From: Helopsaltes ochotensis
Lineage: Eukaryota; Chordata; Aves; Passeriformes; Locustellidae
Direction: 5' to 3'
NCBI GenBank assembly: GCA_013400155.1
Contig: VXBM01000001.1
Location: 4,730,515 to 4,794,514, forward strand
Length of the DNA stretch: 64,000 nt
Made by a program: the position numbers and the translations under genes. The notes under the pieces are model-generated. The model made no database searches, was not told the DNA's origin, and worked only from the letters and a program-made list of their open reading frames with translations. Below are positions 51,001 to 63,000 of this stretch, one piece after another. How positions within the stretch are numbered: the first letter of the stretch is position 1; every line of letters starts with the position of its first letter.

Positions 51001-54000
51001 TATAGTTCTAGGAAAATTAACAGAAACAGTGGAATACACAAACACTTAGAGAAAAGAGTATTTCTCACTATGATCTTTTTTTGTTTTCTGTAAGTAAATA
51101 TGAATGAGAAGACTGCACTAGCATTCACTAGTTTAAAAGTAACCATACCTCAACAGCCGTGAGTTGAACTACTGGTCTGATTCCCTGAGGGACCATGTAA
51201 AGCTTTGGTGCCCTTTGTGATGGAAGAATTGGAAGGTTGGTACCACCCTGTTAAGACACAAACACAAGTATTACTTTCATCTTTCTTAGATGAAATACCT
51301 TGCAAGTACTAAGACAGTTCTTCCCACAATGTCTTGCTGTGAAAGGATATACGCTGTATCTTATTATATTACACATACATACAAAAGAGAAATATATACC
51401 TTGTCTCTCAAAATAAGTTCTGCAGCAAAAAGAATGTCTCCACTAGCTTTGCCATTATTTGTTACAGGATACCAGAGCAGTTTTGGTGTGATGTCATCTT
51501 CTGGAATTAATTTGACCATGGGGGAACAAACGCTTCTTCCAAGGAATTCATCTTTACCCTGCAATCAAAAATAGCAAAAATAACCATTAATGTACTAATA
51601 TAAATAAATAAATCAATAAATAAAAAGCAATCAGTGTAAAAAGATTTCACCTACCACTTGGTCACTGTCAAAAAGTTCAATAACAACATTAGGTGGGTTT
51701 TGGGCTATTGACTGTGGATCCCCATAGATCTCAATTTCATTAAATATGAGAGTTTGGTCCCATGTAGGGTTTAGAGTTGAATGAATGATCTCAGTTGTTT
51801 TGCTTTGATGGAGGAAAGAAACATGAGCATACGGATCTGAAATATCGTACAAAGATTGAAAGTACAGAGTTACAGACAAAAAAAACCACATCAAGCCATA
51901 AGGCACACAAGCACATTTTTCATCCAATATGTTATTTTTCTACTGTTGTTACCAGTTCTATAAGCCATTCTAGTAAAACAAAAATGAACCCATATACATA
52001 ATTTACATTTAATAGAGCAATTTCCATTTGATTACTGAATCACTTCTTTTATACAAGGCTTGATTAACAGAGTAATAAATGAAAATGATAAAATATCTTG
52101 CAAAGCAGAAAGAGAACCAGAAAACTAAAATGAAACACTACTTATACTAATCTTTTCTTAAATCTTGTCCACAGAAACTACTTTTTGTTGTCTCCATTGA
52201 TACACAACTGTACAGCGTCATAAATAATAGAAAGAAAGAATTCAAGCTCTGACTAGTTGCCAAATAACAAATTCTCCCAAGCTATATTGCTCAGATCATG
52301 GTTAGATTTCAAACATGCTCATTTATAGCAACCTCTTCTTGTGAAACAGCTGAATGATTGAAGTGGTCTAGGCCCAGTATTTGGCAAGCCTTAAAATCAT
52401 CAAGAGCTTTGTAGGATGTATCTGATGATGGTCATTAATGTTTCCTGTACAAATTGCAATGACTAAGGACTAAAGGCAATTTTAAAGGTTATCTTCAGGT
52501 CAGTTTCAATAGATTCAGACAAGGTACATGATCAGAGTTTTACAAAATTTGGCTAATTCTTCAAACTAATTTTAGAGGAAAAAAAATGTATATGAGCTAG
52601 TTTATGTATGACCGCATTTGAGGTGCCTGTCCTGAATTATCCATATGCAATTTAGAGGCTTTGTAATTGTTTCTTTGCATTGCTTTTAAGTGCCGCATAT
52701 TGAAATTAAACCAAATTCACACAGGCAGCCGTACAAAACCCTCTTCATTTTAGAAAATATCACTAAAACTTGTAAAGCATTATATCTTCTGTAACAGAGG
52801 CATTACATTTACTCTATTACAGGGAGAAAAAGAAGGATGCAAACAGAGGGTGATAGAGAAAGAAAATTCATTTCAGCTTTGTCTGTTGCTGAACTTCCTT
52901 AAAGGAAGTGTAAAGTCATATTTTTACACAATCTAAATTCAATTCGCTCTGTGACTTTCCAGTGAAATTTTGATTTGAATTAGCAAAACTTGAAAACTGG
53001 GTATTAGACTGACTACAAATATGTGAGATGGACACAACACTGTTGGAGTACCTAAGAGCTGGAAATAAACATGTATGAACAAATAAAAGACATGCTTATC
53101 AGTAAGGCACAGTGTAGTGTTCTGCAAGTCCATTTCCGTAATGAATTAATATAAAACACTGAACACTGAAAGGCAGTTGGTGACACAACTCAACTAATGA
53201 AGAAACCACCCAGCTTTCTTCATCCTTGCTTTTGTGCAAGCTTCCTCCAGGACAAAACTGCATATAGGCTTTAATTAGAAGGAGAATCCAAGGCAAAAGG
53301 AAGGGCCTGGTCATGGGAAATCCAGACCTCATTTGAAATCCAATCCCCTCACTGAGAATTCAAAGGCAGCAAGTGGCACAGGACATACAGAGCACTTTGC
53401 ATCAGCCTGTGGGCAAGTAGTAACCAAATCTGGATCATGTGTAACAAAGCTGAGACTTTCTTTACATAGTTTCAGTAGCTGGGACCTACACACAGACCTT
53501 AAGAAGATAAGATATTCTACATACAAATAAATCAAGCAACAAGTTCATGGCAAAAGTGGGTTTTCTGCACCTTTGGAAGGATTTATTCATACCTGAAAAA
53601 CTGTCCTTGTCTAAAGCCATGAGGTTTCTTGCCTGGTAGATGTAACAGCGAAGATGGTAAGTATATACTCCTGTATCAAACAAATAAAACCAGTTCAACT
53701 GCATCATACAGGCTTCTTTTCTGTGATGAAGATATTTTGAGTTTATACAAATGCCTTACACATTTTAACACAAGCACTGAAGTAACATTTTTGCTGATGA
53801 CTGTATTAACACCAATGAGCTAGCATCTGAGAACATTTGTTCCAACACAAAGCAGAAACCCCCCCCCAAAAATCAACCACTAATGCTATCTGGGCTTTTT
53901 CCACCATACGATCATCTAAAAATCCTTCTATTCAAAAATTTCTGTTTGACACAGTGTGATAATCTAGCTCATCCAAAGAGAAACAAGAACTGGGCATTCC

Positions 54001-57000
54001 TTTGCTTAATTTAAGCATTTACTACAGCACTTCCAAGGTCCTGGGTGTTTCACATTTTTAGCTCTTAGCCTAGAAAGTTATTCCAGTTGCAACTCTGTCT
54101 CTTTGGTTAAAAGATTTTAAAAGATGAACCACAACATGTTAGGTGGAATAGCTTAAAAAGATGATGTGAGTGGCCCAAACCCAGGACTGTGTGGGGCTAA
54201 GGTACTACAGCTTTTCTTTAAAAGATATCAGGTGTAATCCTTTCAGCCCCTGAAAAAATCCGAGCCTTTATATAGCCTCATCGGGCTGAAACATTTGACT
54301 TCTGGCAAGAAAAAGTGCCATTTTCCTCTAGCTATGGTCATTATTAAAAAGAAACTTCACCCATGTTCCTGAGGTTCTGAAATATTTAAGATTTAGACAT
54401 CCATTCTCAGTAGATTGATCAAGTTCTGCAGAGTTCAAATAAAGGTGAGTGTTCAGTCAGAGCTCCTCAAAAAGGATGTTAAGTCCCAGGATTGGCCTCT
54501 ATTCCTGTCAACTAGCACTGGTGGTTCCCATCTCAACATCCCTGCTTTTGTGATTCACATTATAGTGATTACAAAGAAATTAAAACCCATCCAGGTTGGC
54601 AAAGTTACAGTTTTGCTCCCTTTGCCAACTCAACTACATGGCTGTAGGCTTCCTCTCGCCTCGGCATTGTCTGATCCCGCACTGAGCTGGTTAAGCGACC
54701 TCAACTAACAAAAAAGTTAAATTCAGCATTAAAATTCCTGTCCCATATAGGTTTTAGAAATATCTGTGTGACAGTGGACTGACCAACTGAAATGACTAAT
54801 TGTAATTTTTCTTTAATAACTTAAATAGGGTCCAATCAAGGGTCTGATAGTAATTACTATAGAAGGGATATAAAGCTAGATGTAAACCACAAAGATTTAT
54901 GATTCTGTTTGAGACCAAAATGAAACAGAAAACATTTTTGAGAAAGAAATTGTTAAAGAACCTACTGTCAAAATAGCAGGAAACCATTGGTGTATTGGCA
55001 CCAAACACCGTTGTAGCTGACTCCTTGGTTTTGTCCGAACTCTTCCCTTCTCCTTCATCAACACTATTGTCTGCACCCTGAAATTACACATAGAGAAAAG
55101 TTATTGCATATCTACAAACACAGAAGGAACTTGATAGACATGGACTATGTGGGGGAATTTATCCATTTCCATCTCTCTTCCAGCATAAGGAGAAATTTAC
55201 TTCTGTGAGTAAATGTACATTACAAGATGTTTACTCATGTCCAGAGGTGATTTCCTTGCAAATTAAAGCTCTGCAGAAATCCTATGCAGTCATTTCATCT
55301 TACTTCCAGAATGTCTTATTTCCAGAGATGCACTAGCAACCTATCACTTCATAGTGGAGGAAAGGTCACAGGTCTTCTGCACTGTGCTCTAAGGCTTAAT
55401 CCCAGCACTAGCCCAGGAACTATAGCTGTAAGCCAAACTAAATAGGAATTATTAAACTTGGAGCAACCAAACTAACTGCAGAAAAAAAAATCCGTGGTCA
55501 ACATTTGATGCAAAACAGAGAAACAAACCAAGAAAAAAGTGCAAAGTTTTGTTAATGCTATACATTCAGAATTATTATATATTTTATAAAAACAAAGGAA
55601 CCTTCTCACATTATTTACTGTAGTTTGTATTTTGGTAAACAGAGGTGAAGCTCTATTTGTGAAGCTGTGTTAACCTCAAAACTTAAGGAATAACTGCATT
55701 CTGCTCATCTATCTGTCATATGAAATTATGGCTTCTTCAACACTTTATTTTCTTTTCTTGTTGGTTTTTTTTCGCTATTTTTTCTTGTGCTTGCTTGTTT
55801 ATACAAGCAAATATTCATCAGGGGCAGCTTCTTACAAGCCTGTTGTCTTTTGTACAGATGTTAAAACATCTAAAGTATAAGCATGAAAAGCTTGAGCTAT
55901 CTTTTCACTTACAGAGGCTCATCTAGTAACTTGGCCTTTTGAGCTAAAATCACATAACACAAAAATAAATATAATTTGAAAAATAAAGTAAAAAGTAGGA
56001 TTTTAAAAATATGAAACATAAATTATATATAATGTGATACACAGTACTGCATATGTAATAAAAATATAAAAAGTTAGTCATAGTACAAGAGACTCTACCC
56101 CAACTTTAATGGTGCCTTTCCAACTAAAAAATTCAAACAATATACACTGTATTAGCTCCTCAGTTATACACTAGTTTAACAATTCAGGGGCTAAAATGTC
56201 TGATATATTTTTGTTTGTTTACTGCAAATTAACAGGTTGACCTTTGAAAGATGTTTTTGACACTCTGTCCCTTACCAAAGCACCTTCAAGTTTAAAGATA
56301 GCTGCAGCACCATGTGTCTCTGAGGGAGCCATTTTTCGTCTCCATCGTCTTCGACGGAAAGTATCAGAACTGCGTTGTTCCCAGTGAAATTTCCAGCCAA
56401 TCAAGGAAGCATATTCCCATCCTTCCTGATCTTCATAAGATGACCTTCCCTTGAAGATATAAATTCTTGTTATCCACAGTGTTGTGTAACTGTAGTGAAA
56501 AAAAAGCAAGGTTTCCTTTGGCAGGCCTAAAAACCCCTTTATAAACCAAAGCTAGAAACACCAATGTACAAAAAGATAAGGAAAGGGAATGTAATGAAAA
56601 TATAAAAGGTTTTTGGTTAGTGTTACATTTTTTCTTCACTCAGGTAATGGTTAATCTCATGCAGATATAAAAAAAAAAAATAAACCAAAAACCTCAAACT
56701 GTTACAAGGTGCAAGTCCGTGAGTGGATCTCTCCTTTCTTACCCTTCCTGCTGTTGCTCCTTCCGACAGTTCCCTCCTACGTTTCCGCACCAGTCTTCGT
56801 CGTCGATGTGTGTGGTACATTTTCTCTGCTGCAACCCATGACTTGGGTTTAGTGTCTGGAGGAATAGTAATTCCATATTCCCACCCTAAAACAGAATAGA
56901 TGAGTTGGCATATTTTCAGAAATACAAGTGAGATACAAAGAAGAAAATGGGGAATAGAGTGACTGTACCTATAGAGGATGAAGCTTCATCACACAAGACT

Positions 57001-60000
57001 ATTCAGAATTGCAGACCCACACATCCCACTAGCCAGGGGGCCATCGATGACATTTTATAATGAATGTCATGATACTGTCTTGTAATATATGTGACAACAG
57101 AAATCTCAACATTAAAACAGATACAATAAATTTAAAGTTCTTTTCTTTGCGTTTTTGTTTCCTCTGATGTTGATATCACATTTTCACACTACACTGCAGG
57201 AAAATCCAGTGCTTAATTTTAAATAAGAGTCAAATGTTCTGTGCACTCTTGTGACTCCAGCAGCTTTTCATTTAAAGGAACACCAAACACATGAACTCTG
57301 CTCATAAAACTTTAATAACTGGTAAGCCTGTTACTGTATTTTTGGCCTATGTATAATTCAGTTGCCAAGCATCTAAGACTCAGAATTTAATTTAAATTCA
57401 TCTCATTAAAAAATTACTGCAGACTCCTACCAGAAGTTCCAATTAAGACAGATATCAGTACTCTAGTTAAATATAAGATTTTCTACTCTAATAGCTAGCT
57501 AATATATTTTTCTTAATTTAGAAACAGTAACTATTGGAGAGTTTCAATTTGGATTAGGACAAAACAAAAATTTCTTATAGTTTTGCAAAATTATAAATTT
57601 TCCATTATCTGCCATGACCTTCCCCTTTTGTAAAAATTATTTCGTTTCTTCTCAAAGCATCAAACCAATGTCCTGTAAATACTTTGCTATGAGACACTGA
57701 CTACTTTTTCCAAAAAATAATCCAAATTATGGTCTTGTGAGCTTGTTTATATCATAACTTTCTGTGATGACAACAGTCTTAATTTATTTAAAGTAATAGG
57801 CATATTAGGATTTCCTAACCTGATCATGTAAGCAATATGTATAACCTGAAAATTCCTGTCTAGCAGCACCTGATACTTCACAGAAAAATTTTGAATTTTT
57901 TTTCATTTCAGAATTGTCTAATAACCAAAGTTTCATCCTGATCAGTCCTGCATGGCTCCCTTCTCACAAATTCAGTGCTGCTATTCTGTTCTCAGCAACA
58001 CAGGAATCCTTCCTACACTTGTGTGGTGTGTGACCAACACAAACTGGCTCCCCACTTCCTTTAGTCCCCAGACCTCCTGATTCACTTCGCAGCATTATTT
58101 GGTGACTCATCCCATGGCTAAAGGCTCACAGGTAAATTACCAGACAGATCCAAACCTGGCTTTGCCACATATTCTTGGTGCAATTACAGAAGTTTCAGGT
58201 CTCAAGCTTCTGACTTCTCTAAAAACCCCTCAACTGCTGCTGCCATTTTAATCCATTAAAATGGAAATAGAAACAGATGCAGACAGTGAACACTTTCTCA
58301 ATGTCATATTATCTGATTCCTTAAGCAACTTTAGCCAAATATTTCCTTGGTATTTTTCCATAGGGCAACCCATATCACACCCAGAATATTGCTACAGTTT
58401 TGACATGTGTCTTCATTATGAACTACAGCAGATTATCCTAATATCAGCAGATAAACTGTAAATCTTACCATGTTCATCCACTGCCCGATTTAAATCAGAT
58501 TTCCAAGCATCATCTTCCCACACCCATCCAAAAGGACATGTGAATTCACGTGGGGGTGGGGCTTTTTCTCCATTCTTTTATGTAAGGGAAATAAACAGTT
58601 TTCTGCATTAGTAGGGTAAACATATGGTGTAGCAAAACATAGTACTCCTCTTAAACCTTCACTTATCCAGTAAAGAATTTAACTCTCACCACGTCTGTGA
58701 AACTCTCCTCAGATGCTTTCCATTCCCCTCCAGGATAGCGACTCTCATTTTCATATACTTCATCAGTAAACTCAGTATGACCAGCATCAGCTTCAGTCAA
58801 CAGACTGCACATCCGAAAAAAAAAAAAAAACCCAATAAAAAAACCCACCCCATTTTAGTTCACTACAGAAAACATATAGAAACATAGTACAGAATGTGCA
58901 TACATGGAGGTATTCTGGATTGTCCAGCTATACAAAGGACACAGAAAAAAACACTGAAGAAACTCCAGTAGTAGTAAGCAATAGGAAGAACATTGGTCGT
59001 AAATATGAGTGGCTAGCAGGAATGTTTAACTGCTGTTTTATTCAGGATCTGCTTTCAATACATCCTCTTGGAGAAAGAAAAAAACATCATAAATTTTACT
59101 GTAGGAGACACGGACTGTGTATGAGTCATATGCATCTCTAAAGCACATGCATCTAAATATATACTAAAATTTGGCAATGTACCTTATTTTGTTTCCATTT
59201 ATGCTGCTGACAAGGCAAGAAATCAGTTGGCTAATATTTTTCTAATTTGCAAGTAAAAGAAATAGGAGAACATTAAATCAGATAAAAGCCCTTTGCTACC
59301 CTTTGGTGGTTCAGTGTGGTTTAGAAGGCTCCAAAGTGTGTGTGTTCCACACTGCCACTTGCTGGCCAAATCAAGCCATAGATCATCTCCCAGTGGAAGT
59401 AGCTGCATGGCAAAAATATGCATTTCAACAGGATTTGATGCAATTTCTTCATGTCATCTTGTTCACAAAACTAGTGATTTAATATAAGAAACCCCCATCC
59501 ATTCATACCTATAACTGACAAAATTTTAAAATGGATCAAATAATAGCACATATTTTTCCCACAGTTTTTCTATAGCAACAGTTCTGTATCTTTTTCACCA
59601 TCAGAACACAAGAATTTAAAATGGACTAAATCTTTTCTTTTAGGAAGAAAGAAAAAAGTCTCTTTCTCATGATAACTTTCGTTTATGAAACAAATAATGT
59701 TCCCAATGTGTTTTCAAGTGTGGCAAAACAGTTGGGCTGGCACAACTCCAGAGCTGAAAACCTCTGGCAGAGCAAGGCTGAACCTGTTAGAGCTTAGGAA
59801 TGATTGACACTTCATGAACTTGGTCTGCCAGGGGAGGAGCTGCCACATGGTACCCAGAACTCCTGCTGAAAACAATGCCTGCCTTGAGTCAGTTTGAGAA
59901 ACAAGCTGTGTCAGTTGTTTGGCAATGGCAATGGAACTTTTCAACATTTAATGAAATAAACACAAAATATCATCCACTGTTTGTGAATGCTCATGCAAAT

Positions 60001-63000
60001 GCTGAAATGGTGTTGCTACAGCATGAACTGCAGATTTATACTGGATGTCAGGGTTACGTTTCTATCCAGGGAAGATCCATCTAAGGGTGTAAGCCTCGTA
60101 GTAGCTTCCTAGGCATGAAATATTATTATTATCCCTTTTTAAAAGATGAAGCACTGAGACCCAGAGAATACAAGCAATACAGCCATCATAACAAGGGGAT
60201 TGCAAAACTGTAAGTTAGTTCTTAGAAATGGATGTTTTCTTTCTGTTTCCTATTTTGTTTTACTTTTTAAAAAAGGTAATGGTAATTTTAGCACTATTAA
60301 CTATTAATAGCTTTGACTATGGGCAGGCTTTTGCTGCCCTGGAACATTCAGCTTAAAATCCCTTTCTCATCCAAGAGAGGAGCTTTTACTTAACACCACA
60401 AATGCCTTTATTCCTACCTGCATAAAATTAAAAAAATCTGACCTTCTTTCAGGATCAACCATCCATTCTCCTTCCCAGTCCCAGCCCTTTGGGGGTAGAA
60501 AGTACTCTCTTTTCAGTTTGATTTTTCCTGTAACATCAGAAAACTTGTGGCGACCAACAAGTCCTGAGGTACCCCACTTTCCAAAAAGGAGAGCCTGATT
60601 TTCATACTGTGTGGAAAGAAAGCAAAAATCCAATTATTATTTAGGAATAATAAACAGATTTTAGGAGGAAAAAGGTATTCATTTATGTAAATATTATAAC
60701 TGAAACACTTTACTATAAATTTACTTCCTCTGAAATTAAGTACTCCCTTTCCACATTACTCTGCATCAATTTCTTTCTTTCATTTTCTTCTGTGCTGCCT
60801 GGTAAACAATCTTCTCACTGTAATGCCTCCCTACAATTACAGTAATTTTTTTCAAAATTAAAGCTCTGTGAAATAAAATTGTTACATTATTCAAAGAAGT
60901 TCCTTCTGTTCCCTAAATGCATGATTCTGCCATTCTTTTCCATCTCCAATCTCCTCCTATTAAAAATATTTTCTTTTGTAACATGTAGAACTGAATCAAA
61001 ATCTAATCATAGTAGCTACCAGGGGCATGATTCTGATATCAGCCCAGGCTATTTCCCCTCTTGGGATTATTTGTCGTTTACAATGGTCTTGAGTTCTCTG
61101 CCCTTACTCCTGTAAAATTTTTGGAGTGTTGAAGACCAACAAATGAGACATTCAATAGCCTCTTAAACTGTATACTTAAATAATGGCTTTGAACATCCAT
61201 TGCTTTAAGTGCCTTAGTACAGCACTACTAAATATTTAAACATAGGTGCAACAGTGACATCACAGTAAAAGGTTCTTTTATTATCTATTTTACTGATACT
61301 GCATTATATGCTCCATTAAGTGATGTGGCATATAAAACACCTGCTACTTACCATTACCATCCAAAACCTCTATTATATGCTGTGGGACTATTTCAAGCAT
61401 TTGTATTCTGAATTTAGGTCCTCTCATTGAAACGTTATCGTAGGATAACACTTCGTCAGCAGCAGTAAATTTTCCGCTGCTACAAAAGAACCACTATTAA
61501 GCAAAACCACTTGTATTCAAGTATAATTTGTAGAAGTGGAGAAACAATTTAAAAAAAGGATTATTCACATGTCAAAACGTAATAGTTTAGATCTCAATCT
61601 TAATTACACTGATAAAAATCTAAAATAAATGCATTTGAAATCACTGGAGTTAACCAGATTTGTACCTGACTAACCAGTTCAGAATCCTGTTTGCTGGTAG
61701 GCACAATGGATTTGATCATTAATTGCCCTGAATGGGTTCCACTTGTTTCCTTACAATAAACACTATGCTCTCTTTCTGTCTGGCACGCAAAGAAATTCAA
61801 AAGAGCTCCAACTGCATCGAATTCCCAACACTCACATCCAAGTTTAAAGTAAGAAAGCACTGATGGACATACCATTTCTGCAAAAACACTGAATGTTCCT
61901 TCTGCAAAGCTATTAAACTTCTTTTCAACTGCACTGAGCCCCAGCCAAATGTTAATTCGCAACTCTGCAGGCAATTTGACATCTTTCGTCTTGTCCTGTG
62001 GGTACTGGCAAAAGAGAAAAATGTTATTCTTTGTTATGTTATGCAGGTATCATAGCTTTCAGTAAAAGATATATAATAACAAAGAGATATCAGTTACAAT
62101 ACATATTTATTTATCTCTTCCTGTACTGCTTTTTCTCAAAAGTCAGTAATAAGTAGCTCAGGAGGAAAACATTCTTTAAATGATACCTGCCTAGGGCATG
62201 TAAAAACCAAACACACTAACAGTAGTATCATCCCTGTTCCTGTATATTCTCTCCCAAGTTTCATTCAGCAATGAGTTTTTAATTTTTGACAACAATTTAA
62301 AACTTCAGTGTTGATATTTGAGTTTCCTGTTGGGAGATTCTGGGAATGCAAAGGTTAGCAGGGATGGTTCAGTAAAAGCAGAATCAATGGGGGTTTGAAT
62401 AAAACCATGAAGATACAGGCTTGTCTGCATTGAGGAATTCATGAATGTAAGTACCAGTAAAATGACAAACTCTCTAAGTGCTATTGTTTTACTGTCAGAT
62501 TGCTTTTTTTTCTGATTAAGTTTACTTCAGTTGAATACAATGTCAGCTTAGATGGGGAAAGGCACTCCCATTTAAGAGGAAGACTCATTTCAGAGAGACA
62601 GCTTCTGGGTGTAGACATGCTCTATTGCTTACAGAAAACCATCCGAAACTTTGAATAGGCTTTTGGAACTTCTCTGACTTACACTTACTATTCCCTCTGA
62701 AAGTTTCTACTCATGTCCAATCCCCAAATCCCAACTCCAGTAACACTTTAAAAATTCTATCACAATTTTGAGCTCTTTTAGAAAAGTCTCAAGAGATAGG
62801 TTCTAATCAATCTAAACAATACTGATTCTAACTGACTTATGATAAACTTAAAAATCCTCTGATATTTTGAAGAAGCTCTATACAGCTGGCTTCTAATCTC
62901 TCCTGAGTTTGACACCTCATCGTTCATTGTTTGCATGTTTCACACTCATGTAAGATGGCATCTCAATTTAGGGAGTTAATTACTTCTTAAGGAGAAAAAA

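Noticed and set aside
51290..51574. Plus-strand open frame of 94 codons
   Set aside because: Shadow of exon W11 on the opposite strand.
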